DNA from: Salinibacillus kushneri
GTDB lineage: Bacteria; Bacillota; Bacilli; Bacillales; Alkalibacillaceae
DNA length: 64,000 nt
NCBI RefSeq assembly: GCF_900111405.1
Contig: NZ_FOHJ01000005.1
Coordinates: 124,001 to 188,000 of the forward strand
Direction of reading: 5' to 3'
Shown: piece after piece, positions 44,511 to 54,242 of the stretch
Position numbering within the stretch: position 1 is the stretch's first letter
Layout of the letters: every line of letters begins with the position of its first letter
Notes under the pieces: model-generated
What the model was told of the DNA's origin: nothing
Databases searched by the model: none
What the model saw: the letters and a program-made list of their open reading frames with translations, nothing else
Made by a program: the position numbers and the translations under genes

Positions 44511-44569
44511 ATTTGAAAACGATATACAGTCAATATTTAATTACGGATATCATATACCAGGATATCAAA

Positions 44570-45010
44570 TCATTCACTGTCCTTATAAAGTAAAAAAGCC
44601 CATTCACCTCGTTTCGCAATTTGTACACTTGATGGAGCATGAGCATCTGCGCCGTTATTTTCTCCACCTAGATCAATGGTCCATTCATCGGGGCTTTTTT
44701 GAAAAACCGAGTGAATCGTTTTATCTTCGCGATGAAAACCGACTACAGTTAACATATTTTCTGTCTCACCCCAAAGATGCCACATCCACTTTTGTCCATC
44801 TAAGCTCGGCATAGTAGCACCTATCACACCAGATTTATTCTTGTTCCCCGCCATATTTTGAACACCAAATTCGACTGCTTTCTTATCCCAATCAATACGT
44901 TCAAAATCACTTGTTTCAACAAATTCTGGGATATCCTCTGGCAGCTCTAACTCCCCTTCTGCTTCACTTGAGGCACAAGCTCCTAAATATACCAAACTCA
45001 CAAATATCAA
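44570..45010 (-). CDS. DUF4871-like lipoprotein, probable frameshift in signal peptide
   Basis: 146 aa as read from a TTG at 45010. The mature part (GVIGATMPSLDGQKWMWHLWGE, GGENNGADAHAPSSVQIAKRGEW) is DUF4871-like and follows a lipobox-type LGAC. The TTG version has no positive n-region and no close ribosome site. In another frame, GTG at 45032 after GGAGG reads MKENILFI and would join IFVSLVYLGAC if the extra base at 45008 (G on the minus strand) were removed, giving a perfect lipoprotein signal. So it may be frameshifted or mis-sequenced. Confidence 0.75.
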   Translation of the reverse strand: MIFVSLVYLGACASSEAEGELELPEDIPEFVETSDFERIDWDKKAVEFGVQNMAGNKNKSGVIGATMPSLDGQKWMWHLWGETENMLTVVGFHREDKTIHSVFQKSPDEWTIDLGGENNGADAHAPSSVQIAKRGEWAFLLYKDSE

Positions 45011-45070
45011 TAAATAGGATATTCTCCTTCACCCCTCCGAATTCAGATGGACTATAGCGGAAGTGACCTA

Positions 45071-45541
45071 TTACTCAAAACTCTCAGCAATCTTTATCAA
45101 ATCTTCCTTAGAATACCTATCCTGATCTCCGGATTCCTTCAGAGATAATTGATAGGTAACCTCATTCTCTTTCCAGAAAAGTACCTTGGCTCCTTGATTA
45201 TGTTCCAGAAATGTACCTTTTAAATTGTCAATAGAGACTTCTTCGGTTTGATTTCCTGTACTCTGTTTTACGTCTGAATTTGATACATCAAGAAATAAAT
45301 ATTCTCCTCCTACACCGTAAAAGGCAACACTAAACATGGATTGATCTGTTGGAGGTTGGTTAATTTGAGTGCTTTCAACCTCAAAAGGCATTTTCATTGG
45401 CAATTTGTATTCAAAATCGATGTTATCAAGCTTTTCTGTAACGTCTGTCTGGTTAACTTCATACATATCAGAATTCTGATTCGAACAACCTGTTATTAGG
45501 AATATTGCGAAAAATAGTAGTACAAAACCTTTTTTAAACAT
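45071..45541 (-). CDS. lipoprotein, DUF4367-like
   Basis: 156 aa with a lipoprotein signal (LFFAIFLITGC, Cys19). The mature domain ends KESGDQDRYSKEDLIKIAESFE, the usual end of DUF4367-type modules found in anti-sigma factors and lipoproteins. It would sit on the outer membrane face. It lies between two other lipoprotein genes on the same strand (19 bp from the next), so the three may form a small surface-protein cluster. Confidence 0.8.
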   Translation of the reverse strand: MFKKGFVLLFFAIFLITGCSNQNSDMYEVNQTDVTEKLDNIDFEYKLPMKMPFEVESTQINQPPTDQSMFSVAFYGVGGEYLFLDVSNSDVKQSTGNQTEEVSIDNLKGTFLEHNQGAKVLFWKENEVTYQLSLKESGDQDRYSKEDLIKIAESFE

Positions 45542-45559
45542 GCAATTCCTCCAACTTTT

Positions 45560-46105
45560 TTACTTTTCTTCTAATAAAATCTCAATGTTATCTTTATTTT
45601 TTTCTAGTAAATCCTTTAATACCTGATTTGCTTGTTTCGTATATTCCCTGTCACCCATTGGTTCTCCCAGCATTTCTTTTATATAAGCTTCCATATACAC
45701 GCCTATTTCAGTAGTTTTTTTATGATATTTTTTATAATACTCATCTGGTGACATTCCCAATTTTTTAGCTTGTGAATCTATGAATTCTCTAAAAGAAGAA
45801 TTAGTAGAAATGCCTATTTCATCTAACTCGTCGTTTTCAGCTGCTTCCATTTGGTTTTTCATTTCTTCAGAAACATCAATGTTCATTTTTTTGACTTCCT
45901 GAAACATCAATTTCGTTTGTATAGCCCCATTAATCATATCAGCTATATCTTCATCTGGAAATAAAAAGCGCAGCTCTCCTATTGTTATTTCCTCACCTCT
46001 TACGATTGCTGCAACATCATCGTCGTTATAGTCTAAATGGTCTGTGCAACCAACCATAAAAATGAAGCCTGTCAGGATAGCATAAACGAGTATTATTTTC
46101 TGCAC
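45560..46105 (-). CDS. SurA-N-terminal-like lipoprotein
   Basis: 181 aa, GTG start after GAGGTGAAACT. Lipoprotein signal with GCT at Cys20. The helical mature part resembles the N-terminal chaperone region of SurA/PrsA proteins (GEEITIGELRFLFPDEDIADMINGAIQTKLMFQEV, EYYKKYHKKTTEIGVYMEAYIKEML) but lacks a rotamase domain. Relatives (YacD-like) are described as foldase-like. Function in secreted-protein folding is inference. Confidence 0.75.
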   Translation of the reverse strand: MQKIILVYAILTGFIFMVGCTDHLDYNDDDVAAIVRGEEITIGELRFLFPDEDIADMINGAIQTKLMFQEVKKMNIDVSEEMKNQMEAAENDELDEIGISTNSSFREFIDSQAKKLGMSPDEYYKKYHKKTTEIGVYMEAYIKEMLGEPMGDREYTKQANQVLKDLLEKNKDNIEILLEEK

Positions 46106-46250
46106 AGTTTCACCTCAAGTCTTTAACGATACCGATGAACCTCTCATGAAATGTTTTATACTACACTTCTATCATTATATTTTACGTATTTTCTATTCTC
46201 CACATCCCCAAAGCGTCGATTCAATTTCAGGAAAAATCTCTACTCTATAA

Positions 46251-47045
46251 TCACTCTGATAGAATGGAGGAAATCACATGCAGTGAATCCCACTCCCCAC
46301 CAGAAATTTTGATAATCGGATATGGCTTCGGAAAGAACTTTTGCTTAATTTCATAAACGGACAACCCGCTCTTATATAGCTCCTTCACCTGTTCGCTTAC
46401 ATTTTCAAGATAATCTAATTTCTCCTTTAACAGCTCTTTTCCATTTTTAAAGTAACCTGAATGACTGCAGAAAATAGATTGGAAGTCATAATGGAGTAAT
46501 TTTCTGATTGAGTTCATGATAACAGGAATCGACTCACTCTCCATCATAACCTTTGTTTTTGTAGAAACAAATAGATCTCCTGTAAATAAACGACCAGTTT
46601 CTTTATGTAAAAGGGAAACGTGGTCTTCAGCATGACCTGGTGTATAGATAACATCCCAATTATGGTTTCGGGATTGAATAGTATCACCAAGTGGTAACGC
46701 CTTAAATGCATCCCGTCTACCCCAGGCAATTTGACGATATTTTGGGTATGGACTGGATTGCTCGCATATCGGAATTCCTTTTTCATGGACATATATCGGG
46801 ATATCCCAATTTGCTTGTATCCAAGGAGCTAATCCTGAATGATCTTCATGGCTATGCGTTAAGGTAACAAAATCAAACGAATTCTCTTTAAAGAAATCGA
46901 GTAATGCTGCTTTAATTGATTGAGTTCCTGTATCAATCAACATTCCATTCACTAAAAACAAAAAGACTCTTCCTACTCTCACTTTGGAGTTTTCAATGAT
47001 TGCTTCTACACAAGTCACATTCTCTTTTTCATAAAGATTCAGCAT
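46251..47045 (-). CDS. MBL-fold metallo-hydrolase
   Basis: 264 aa. The zinc-site motif is H64-S-H66-E-D68-H69 (THSHEDHSG), followed by HAEDHV (H141 region), GDLFV and CSHSG. Such proteins include glyoxalase II-like thioesterases and other esterases; the substrate is unknown. Ribosome site GAGGGG is close before the ATG. Single gene. Confidence 0.9.
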   Translation of the reverse strand: MLNLYEKENVTCVEAIIENSKVRVGRVFLFLVNGMLIDTGTQSIKAALLDFFKENSFDFVTLTHSHEDHSGLAPWIQANWDIPIYVHEKGIPICEQSSPYPKYRQIAWGRRDAFKALPLGDTIQSRNHNWDVIYTPGHAEDHVSLLHKETGRLFTGDLFVSTKTKVMMESESIPVIMNSIRKLLHYDFQSIFCSHSGYFKNGKELLKEKLDYLENVSEQVKELYKSGLSVYEIKQKFFPKPYPIIKISGGEWDSLHVISSILSE

Positions 47046-47121
47046 TGAAATTCCCCCTCATCTTTATTCATAACGTATTCAAAGAATAACCTCTTATTAT
47101 CCTTTTTCAACATTTTATGTA

Positions 47122-47154
47122 GCAAAAAAAGCGTCTCTATCTAGAGAGACGCTT
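47122..47154 (-). terminator. terminator of the FUSC gene
   Basis: Stem AAGCGTCTCT/AGAGAGACGCTT (47129-47154) followed on the minus strand by TTTTTTT. Just 8 bp past the FUSC stop. Confidence 0.9.
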
Positions 47155-47161
47155 AAGTTAT

Positions 47162-49096
47162 CTAATGGGAAGCTTCATTTCGCAGGGACTTTTGCAAGGA
47201 AATGATTTCCTTTTGTATACTCGGAAATTCTTCTATTTCCGGAACTTCTTTTGCCGTTGGAATTCGCTTTCGACTGGCCGCATTTGCCATGGATTCACAG
47301 ACATATATCAATTGGGCAAGGTTATCATCCGACAGGTTTGGACGATTACTAATCGCACAGTTCTCCAGCAAATAGCTTAAATGATTAATGGAATAAAGGA
47401 CAGACCAGTAATAAGCGAGCGCTTTCCGGTCAACAGGAATTTCACCAGCTGCTGTATTGTATAAAATGTTTAAATTATTAAGATTGGTACGCATTTTTCG
47501 AAGCTCCCTGCTCTGAGTAGCATCAAAACCTTTTCCTTGGTTAGAAAATAAGGCCAGAAGTAATTGAGACTGACTGCGAATGGTTTTTGTGATGAGATGA
47601 GGAATTCGACTGGATGCAGACCTTCTTCCTATCGTCCAGACACCTATCAAACCAATTAGGCTTCCAATAATAACATCGATTATTCTTGCGGATGCAAAAT
47701 ACGCAAATGTAAAGCTCCCTTGACTTGTACTTTCCGCCATCAGTAAAGCATTCGGGGTGAAAAATAAAGCAGCTAATCCATAATTTTTAACAATAAACAA
47801 TTCGGTAATAAAGGTAAGACTTAAAACAAACAAAGCAATCAAATAGCCTGATGGATTAATTGCAAGAATAATACTGGCAATAACAATCCCTATTAACGTG
47901 CCAAAAGCTCGTTGAATACCACGATGATAGGTAGCGACAATCGAAAAACCTGACATGACAGCTACACAGGATAATGGAACCCAATATGACCTGGCAAAAC
48001 CGAATTGATAGGCAATCACCGCTGCAATAATCGTCACAAACCCAAATCGCAATGCTGTAAGGAATACAATGGAATTCTTATCAAATGCCCCACCCATAAC
48101 CTGTCTGATTGATGTTTTGTTTACTGGAATATCCTGATCAATTCTGGTTTCAGGTACATTCATGATTGCATCGGCATCATAAATTCGCTCGAATAAGGAT
48201 TCCGTTTTTTCATCCATTTCTTCGGATTGACGAATACTTTTATAATCTAGTTCACTTTGATTGTTCTGATCTAAGGATATAGAAATTTGATGAACGGTTT
48301 GGTCCAATTCTGGCGGCAGCTTTGTTTTTTGACCCGAAAAGTTTTCAACAATATACAGAAATATACTATGAGCATGATTATTCAATAAGTATAAACGCTT
48401 GAAATGGTCCGTTTTTCGCCATGGGATATACCCTGCTTTTAAAGAGTTATCTGCTTCTATAAGCATAGACATAACACGATGTCTAGCTTCATTAAAGGTT
48501 TCGGTACCAACTGCTGAAAGGAATTCTGCTAATTCTTCATAAAGTCGTTTAACAACACTAGTTTCAGGTCCATGAGGATTAAAGACCCATCCAATCATCG
48601 CAATGGTAAAAGACAGCATTCCGCTTGAGAAAACAAGTGCTGAGCGCAATAGAGCATCTTCAGGCTGTACCGGCATTCCTGTGGTCATGGCAAATACTAA
48701 AACAAAGAAGATAGCAGATGGGCCAGAAATACGCAAAGCGCCGAAAACAAAAATAGCAACAGCACCTATCAGCCCCATTAATAAAGCAATCGCAAGTGGG
48801 TACGGAGCGACCAGAGTCCCCAATGCCGTTACTAAAGTCAGGCCTAAAATAACAAAAATAAGCTTCTTGGCCTTTTGGGCATAAGGCACGTCAAAGACGT
48901 ATAGATAGGTGAAACCGCCCATTGCTGCAATCAAACCATATTCTAAATGGCCAGCCAACAGCCAAATCAGGATGGGAAGAGATGCAGCTAAACCTGCAGA
49001 AAAGGCTTTAACCCATGGAAATGGCTTTTTGTTTACCTTTAAAGCTTGTTTAATTACAAATATAATTTCAGATTTTTTGGTAGTATGTTCTTTCAT
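47162..49096 (-). CDS. FUSC family transporter
   Basis: 644 aa from the ATG at 49096 (a GTG three codons earlier is possible). Two blocks of membrane helices: ~six N-terminal (from LAGHLEYGLIAAMGGFTYLY) and ~six after residue ~345 (FGFVTIIAAVIAYQFGFARSYWVPLSCVAVMSG, the FUSC signature). Each is followed by a cytoplasmic helical part. The family (YccS/AaeB-like, YhfK) exports aromatic carboxylates or cytotoxic compounds. In AaeB-like proteins a partner membrane fusion protein occurs in Gram-negatives; none is expected here. Confidence 0.9.
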   Translation of the reverse strand: MKEHTTKKSEIIFVIKQALKVNKKPFPWVKAFSAGLAASLPILIWLLAGHLEYGLIAAMGGFTYLYVFDVPYAQKAKKLIFVILGLTLVTALGTLVAPYPLAIALLMGLIGAVAIFVFGALRISGPSAIFFVLVFAMTTGMPVQPEDALLRSALVFSSGMLSFTIAMIGWVFNPHGPETSVVKRLYEELAEFLSAVGTETFNEARHRVMSMLIEADNSLKAGYIPWRKTDHFKRLYLLNNHAHSIFLYIVENFSGQKTKLPPELDQTVHQISISLDQNNQSELDYKSIRQSEEMDEKTESLFERIYDADAIMNVPETRIDQDIPVNKTSIRQVMGGAFDKNSIVFLTALRFGFVTIIAAVIAYQFGFARSYWVPLSCVAVMSGFSIVATYHRGIQRAFGTLIGIVIASIILAINPSGYLIALFVLSLTFITELFIVKNYGLAALFFTPNALLMAESTSQGSFTFAYFASARIIDVIIGSLIGLIGVWTIGRRSASSRIPHLITKTIRSQSQLLLALFSNQGKGFDATQSRELRKMRTNLNNLNILYNTAAGEIPVDRKALAYYWSVLYSINHLSYLLENCAISNRPNLSDDNLAQLIYVCESMANAASRKRIPTAKEVPEIEEFPSIQKEIISLQKSLRNEASH

Positions 49097-49260
49097 GTTT
49101 GTCACTTCTTTCTAACAGAAAACAAGACCAGTTCTACTATTATATCAAAAGATTGATTTATGAGGAAACCTGTACCAGTGGAAGAGTAAGGGCTTACTTT
49201 CGGATTTTGCATTTATCGTATAGGTATGAAATTAGGTTGGATAAAGGAAATAATTTTCAT

Positions 49261-49818
49261 TTATTTTGGAATCACCTTCTCTTCCCACTCTTCTCGTAAA
49301 ACGCCCATTTTAATTGCGTCAAAGTATTTACCATCAACTGTTCTCGCTTTCCTTATACGTGCTTCCTCTTGCATTCCTACTTTTTCTGCTACTTTAATCA
49401 TTCTTAAATTCCCTGACCATGTTGACATCCCTAAACGATGTAAATCTGTAGCGGAAAAGAGAAAATCAATCCAACGTTTGTAAGCTTCGAAGCCATAACC
49501 GCCATTCCAGAAGTTTTTATTATAGATAACAATTCCTGTTTCGAGCCAGTTTGTGTTTTGATCTACCCAGTATGAGCCTACATAGGCAATCGTTTTACCA
49601 TTAGCTATTATAATAAGTGAACCAGGAATTTCTGAGAAAATATTATGGTTCCATTGTTTTCTATATTCTTCCCTACTTATTTTCTCTTCCGGGATATATG
49701 GCCCGTTCCAATTCTTGGCTGCTTGCTCCTTCTCTTCAAATTTCCAGTAATATAATTCATCAATATCCTCATCTGACGCTTCTCTTAATAAAAGCTTTTC
49801 TCCAACTAATTCCACCAT
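49261..49818 (-). CDS. RimJ/RimL-type GNAT acetyltransferase
   Basis: 185 aa. Begins with GEKLLLREASDEDIDELYYW, a typical RimL-type start, and has the CoA-binding GNAT segment NGGYGFEAYKRWIDFLF and the helix MSTWSGNLRMIKVAEKVGM. Family members acetylate protein N-termini or small amines. AAGGA precedes the ATG. It follows the MFS gene on the same strand by 35 bp, so the two may be in one transcript. Confidence 0.88.
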   Translation of the reverse strand: MVELVGEKLLLREASDEDIDELYYWKFEEKEQAAKNWNGPYIPEEKISREEYRKQWNHNIFSEIPGSLIIIANGKTIAYVGSYWVDQNTNWLETGIVIYNKNFWNGGYGFEAYKRWIDFLFSATDLHRLGMSTWSGNLRMIKVAEKVGMQEEARIRKARTVDGKYFDAIKMGVLREEWEEKVIPK

Positions 49819-49853
49819 ATTTTAAATTCCTTCTCCTTTTCTATCGAATGCGG

Positions 49854-51101
49854 TTAAATTTGATAAGGCTCAGATGTCTGGGAAACATTTTTTCTTTCCC
49901 GATTACTCACATACCACCAGGAAATCCCAGCAAATCCGCCAATTACCCCAACAATCATACCGACAATAGGTGAACCAAGTAACGAGATGGCTGGACCTGA
50001 AATGAGCAGGGATAGCTGTTTTACCCCTGTATCGACTGTGTGATCAATGGCAAAAATTCTTCCACGCACTTCAGGTGATACTGTCATTTGTAAAATGGTC
50101 ATCCCTAGGGTCAATAATATGCCTGCACCTAACTGAGATAAAAAGATAAAAATCATTCCGGCCCACACATTTGTGGAAAATGCAAATGCAACAAAAAAGG
50201 CAGCTTGAATAACAAATCCCCATCCATACCACCTATGAGCAGAAGTTACATTATTACCTACAACACGACCAACTAAAGATGCTGAAAGAATAAAAGCTAA
50301 ACCATCTGCAACATATAATAAACCAATTCCTATACCTCCAAGGTTATAGATAAGATCACCTAATACAGGTATCATGACAAAATAAGGGCCTGACATGATG
50401 GCAAAAGCCACACTTGTGCAAATCAAAGCCATGATAATACGATTCTCCTTTAAAAGGGTAAACCCTTCACGTAGCTCTGCGAAGTATGACGATGATTCCT
50501 CCTTATCCTGTTCCCTCGTTACTTCCTTCCATTTTGTGATTAAGATCCATGCGGCGGACCATATATAGCTGAATGCATTAACAGCGAAGGCGATAGCTGG
50601 TTGAACAACTGTAGAGACCAGACCACCAAATGCCGCTCCCACTACAGAAAGTACGCCAGACGTAGCAACCGTCCAGGAATTTGCCTCTGTGATATCTTTT
50701 TCTGCGACAACACCCGGGATAGTGGCATTTCTCGCCGGGCCAAATACACTGCTTGCTATTCCCATGAGCACAGATCCTGTATAAAAAGCCCACATTTGCT
50801 GTTCTAATGCAGCCCAAATGAATACGATGGCAACAAGTGCTCGTACCAAATCAGATATGTACATCATCAAACGTTTTGAAAACCGATCTAATAATGGCCC
50901 TGCTAAAAAGGACAGTGTTACTTGTGGTAAATCACGGCATAAAAGCACAAGTCCCATAGCTGTTGGAGATTGGGTTAAACTCAATGTGGTTGCAGCTAGT
51001 GCGACATGGTTAAACCAATCTCCTAAACTACTTCCACTCTGAGCCATCCATAATCGGAAAAAGATTTTATTTCTAAAAATTAAACGAGATTGCTTAGTCA
51101 C
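49854..51101 (-). CDS. MFS transporter (enterobactin-exporter-like)
   Basis: 415 aa with about twelve membrane helices and the MFS_3 features SGSSLGDWFNHVALA, GLVLLCRDLPQVTLSFLAGPLLDRFSKR and GPARNATIPGVV. GTG start with GGAG eleven bases upstream. Its substrate is unknown; drug or siderophore-like metabolites are typical. It leads a possible transcript with the RimL-type acetyltransferase. Confidence 0.9.
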   Translation of the reverse strand: MTKQSRLIFRNKIFFRLWMAQSGSSLGDWFNHVALAATTLSLTQSPTAMGLVLLCRDLPQVTLSFLAGPLLDRFSKRLMMYISDLVRALVAIVFIWAALEQQMWAFYTGSVLMGIASSVFGPARNATIPGVVAEKDITEANSWTVATSGVLSVVGAAFGGLVSTVVQPAIAFAVNAFSYIWSAAWILITKWKEVTREQDKEESSSYFAELREGFTLLKENRIIMALICTSVAFAIMSGPYFVMIPVLGDLIYNLGGIGIGLLYVADGLAFILSASLVGRVVGNNVTSAHRWYGWGFVIQAAFFVAFAFSTNVWAGMIFIFLSQLGAGILLTLGMTILQMTVSPEVRGRIFAIDHTVDTGVKQLSLLISGPAISLLGSPIVGMIVGVIGGFAGISWWYVSNRERKNVSQTSEPYQI

Positions 51102-51155
51102 AAAACATCAACTCCGAGAATTATAGAGTAATCATGAAAGAGGGTAGCGAGATCC

Positions 51156-51716
51156 CTAATGCTCATTTATATGCCTGTCTATAATCATGTGTTTTACACA
51201 CTCACAAATCATATAGACAAGCACTCCGCCTAAAGTATTAATGAGTAAATCATCAACATTAAATTCTCGCCCCATCATAATCATTCCAAAATAAGTTAAT
51301 GTAAATTGGAGTGTTTCTAAAGTAAAAGAGACTAAAAATACAATGACTGATACTTTAAAAGTGCTTCTCACATTAAATAATAAAGACAGGTAAACACCTA
51401 AAGGCATTAATAAAAGAAAATTTAAAAAAGTTAACTTAAAAGAGTTCCAAAAGAACCAATCCAATCCATTTGAACGATATAGATTGAACAAATCCCCAAC
51501 AAAATAAAAAGGGATCATCTGAAAAGTAGGGTTCATATTCTTCTGCGGTGGAAAAGTAATGCCGCCAGTAGTCATTTGTACTACATGTAATAGATAAAAT
51601 ATAAAGCTGTAAAAAATCACTCTCCGTAATAAATTCCTTGTTTTATTCCTTATGATATCAACGACGATATATATAAGTAAGATTGCTGTTCCAATCACAA
51701 ATACATTGTAATTCAA
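51156..51716 (-). CDS. VanZ-family membrane protein
   Basis: 186 aa with about five helices and the VanZ motifs NFLLLMPLGVYLSLLF, ETLQFTL and NVDDLLINTLGGVLVY. The founding VanZ gives low-level teicoplanin resistance by an unknown mechanism, and most homologues have no known role. TTG start; the ribosome site is ambiguous (AAGGCGG). Confidence 0.92.
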   Translation of the reverse strand: MNYNVFVIGTAILLIYIVVDIIRNKTRNLLRRVIFYSFIFYLLHVVQMTTGGITFPPQKNMNPTFQMIPFYFVGDLFNLYRSNGLDWFFWNSFKLTFLNFLLLMPLGVYLSLLFNVRSTFKVSVIVFLVSFTLETLQFTLTYFGMIMMGREFNVDDLLINTLGGVLVYMICECVKHMIIDRHINEH

Positions 51717-51928
51717 CCATTTTTCCGCCTTCCTTTACCTCAATTCTATCAGTACAAGACTATCTTAACATCTTTTTCCAAATAACTTAATGGATAACTC
51801 ACAAATATGGAGAATAAACAACATTTCCTTTTTGACTGATTTATTAAAATAAGTGGTTGTATTTCAAATTTACTTAATGTATGATATTTAAAGAACATAT
51901 GTTCCCCTTGTGAAGGAGAGGAAGATAA

Positions 51929-52281
51929 ATGTGGAAAAGAATTGAATGTGTTGCCATTTATACAGAGGATACTCAAGAATCTGTACAATTTTACCAATCA
52001 CTAGTTTTATCAAAAGCCTGGGAAACCTATCAGAATCAGGAAAAACAATGGAGACTAAGCAGGTACGAAATTTCCTGATGGGAATTCAGAATTAGTACTA
52101 AAGAATAACCCTCATTTGAGATTTGCTGAAACCGAGACTGTTGTGGAAGATGTTCAGGGAGACCTATGACAACATAAGGTCTAATCCTAAGATTCAGTGG
52201 ATACGTAAATCCTTTTCGAATTCATTAGGTGTCCATGTAGCTGTGTTGCAGGCACCAGAAGGAAATATGAATTTTTATTAG
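51929..52281 (+). pseudogene. VOC family protein, decayed
   Basis: From the ATG at 51929 (GGAGAGGAAG upstream) the frame reads WKRIECVAIYTEDTQESVQ then FYQSL until a stop after KQWRLSRYEIS. A second frame reads FPDGNSELVLKNNPHLRF, and a third near the end GVHVAVLQAPEGNMNFY to TAG at 52279-52281. This is the first and last parts of a VOC protein with frameshifts and stops between. Confidence 0.8.
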
Positions 52282-52312
52282 TTGGAAACGAATAGATGAT
52301 AGAGGAGGAACT

Positions 52313-52516
52313 ATGGATTTTAAAGAGGCCAAGCGTTCATTTATATTAATCGATTTTCGTTCGGCAGGAAAATGGAATGGTAGTATGATTTGTCCTTTAC
52401 CCAAGCTATGGCATAATGTATACCAATATGTTAGAGAAACCAACGAAGATAAAATCGTTAGAATATGCTTACACTTTAAAGTGACCATTATAACTATTTT
52501 TGTGATTTTAAAATAA
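52313..52516 (+). CDS. truncated hypothetical protein
   Basis: 67 aa, ATG preceded by an excellent GAGGAGG. The first ~46 residues look like a conserved N-terminus (FKEAKRSFILIDFRSAGKW, NGSMICPLPKLWHNVYQYV), but after KIVRICLH the sequence becomes low-complexity hydrophobic and stops, as expected past a frameshift. It is probably the 5' part of a broken gene; I do not recognise the family. Confidence 0.5.
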   Translation: MDFKEAKRSFILIDFRSAGKWNGSMICPLPKLWHNVYQYVRETNEDKIVRICLHFKVTIITIFVILK

Positions 52517-52887
52517 AATCTGTTTTCTGGACAATTTTGAGTCAAGAAGTCATTTACCTACCTTTCCTGAACAAAAGAGATTTGTTGTTTTTATACCAAT
52601 AGTCATGCTGAAAAACTTCCCAATGAATAGAGGGAGATATATGGGACTATCTAATTAAGGAACGCATTACAAACTATAGACTACATACTCAACTTTATCT
52701 TTCTTTAAAATAGAACGGTAGGAACTGTATTCTCCCTTTCCATTAGCCTTTTACCATGTTTAATTAATAAAACTACACCCTCTATTTATACACCACCTCT
52801 CCCGGTATTCCACATGTACTTAAGAGGATAAACAATGCTATTAGTTTAATTCCTATAGAGGTTATATCCGTCTCTTCTCATTTCGGT
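52517..52887. other. gene-free stretch
   Basis: About 370 bp of AT-rich DNA between the truncated gene and the convergent methyltransferase gene. A short frame LPTFPEQKRFVVFIPIVML near 52550 could be the rest of the broken gene just upstream, but it is weak. No terminator is obvious. Confidence 0.35.
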
Positions 52888-53664
52888 TTATTTTACAGCT
52901 TTCCAAATGGTCCACCGATCTTTTTCTATAATTTTGTCATTTACTGGCAACTCTTGATCAATAAAATTAAGTATCCTATTTAATTCCTGATCAGTCAGTT
53001 CATATAAAATACTTCTACCACTTCTTCCTTTAACATCTTGTAATAATTGCTGTTTATTTTTATATACTTTTCTCGTTTCCCATAATTTCACTTCTTCTAT
53101 GTATCTAAAACCTGCCTTTTTAAGTTTTACAATTACTGATGAACTTTTGTGTCTACGCTTCATTTCAATTTCCTTTAGCCTTGGAAAGCATTCAAAAAAG
53201 TATCCCCGAATATGACTGATAGTACCTTCCAAGAAACAATCTTCAGGGGTACGGTCCTGAATAATCAAAAGCCCATTATCATCTAAAATCCGGTATGCTT
53301 CCTCAAAACATGCATCAAGGTCTTTAATATGATGAATTAATGCTCGTTCAAGAACTAAATCATGGTTATTTCCTTCTAATCCAGTTTCGTAAGCATTTCC
53401 AAATTTAAACGTCAGATTTTGATCCCCTTGAGCTTTTTCCTTTGCACCTTCAAGCATAGCTTGAGAAAAATCAATACCAATTACTGTATCCACTCCTGAT
53501 TCCAATAGAGCTTTGGAATAAATTCCTCCACCGCATCCAATATCTACAGCACTAGTAATAGGTTCGATGGGTACTAGATTTGTTATCGTTTCCATCCAGG
53601 TAGAATCCGCATGACGATCTGCATACTTGAAACGATTTTTATTACTATGGAAATCAATCCCCAC
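52888..53664 (-). CDS. class I SAM-dependent methyltransferase
   Basis: 258 aa from the GTG at 53664 (AGGAG eight bases upstream; the earlier GTG at 53673 overlaps it). Motif I is AVDIGCGGGIYSKALLES, followed by GIDFSQAML and NHDLVLERALIHHIKDL. The N-terminal MGIDFHSNKNR and ADSTWMETI are typical of a YxbB-like subgroup of small-molecule methyltransferases. The acceptor is unknown. Followed closely by the GNAT gene upstream on the same strand. Confidence 0.9.
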   Translation of the reverse strand: MGIDFHSNKNRFKYADRHADSTWMETITNLVPIEPITSAVDIGCGGGIYSKALLESGVDTVIGIDFSQAMLEGAKEKAQGDQNLTFKFGNAYETGLEGNNHDLVLERALIHHIKDLDACFEEAYRILDDNGLLIIQDRTPEDCFLEGTISHIRGYFFECFPRLKEIEMKRRHKSSSVIVKLKKAGFRYIEEVKLWETRKVYKNKQQLLQDVKGRSGRSILYELTDQELNRILNFIDQELPVNDKIIEKDRWTIWKAVK

Positions 53665-53700
53665 ATTTTTCACTCCTCTCTAAAAGCTTTATACAATAAA

Positions 53701-54189
53701 TTAGTTTATACAGGACGATGAACTATACTTGAAAACACTGATAAAATAATCTTCTTCAGGAAAATCCCCCATATACATGAACCCATTCCGAGAATAAAAG
53801 TTTCTTAGCTTTATATTTCCTGACCAGCAATCTAAATACAGACTTTTATTTAACTCTTTTGCGTACGAACAGGCATAATTGATAAGCTTAGCACCCAGTT
53901 TTTTGCCTTGGAATTCAGGTAAAAGGGCTATTTTAGACAGGTAAAAACTATTAGGACTCAATGTAAGATGACTAAGTCTATTTATTTCCTCTAAAAAAAA
54001 GGTTCCAATTATCCTATAATCTTTTATTAATACATAGACATTATGGTTCTGTACTTCCTTATCAATATAATCTTTATTCCAAGGATAAGACCATTGATCA
54101 ATTTCTTTTTTCATCAAATCTACCGTGGCTTCATTTAAAACATGGAGAACCTCTTCAGATTCCATAGAAGTTGCCAAGTTAATTCTCAT
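53701..54189 (-). CDS. GNAT family acetyltransferase
   Basis: 162 aa with the GNAT core: LSKIALLPEFQGKKLGAKLINYACSYA (acetyl-CoA loop QGKKLG) and LYLDCWSGNIKLRNFYSRNGF. Substrate unknown. AAGGAG upstream of the ATG. Separated by 27 bp from the methyltransferase start, so the pair is probably one transcript. Confidence 0.9.
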   Translation of the reverse strand: MRINLATSMESEEVLHVLNEATVDLMKKEIDQWSYPWNKDYIDKEVQNHNVYVLIKDYRIIGTFFLEEINRLSHLTLSPNSFYLSKIALLPEFQGKKLGAKLINYACSYAKELNKSLYLDCWSGNIKLRNFYSRNGFMYMGDFPEEDYFISVFKYSSSSCIN

Positions 54190-54242
54190 TTATTATTCTC
54201 CTTGTTTTAAAAGAATCTCTGCTTTTCCACTTCTAGATGCCA

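Noticed and set aside
51749-51997. 82-aa minus-strand frame antisense to the VOC remnant
   Set aside because: Antisense to a recognisable decayed gene with no start signal.
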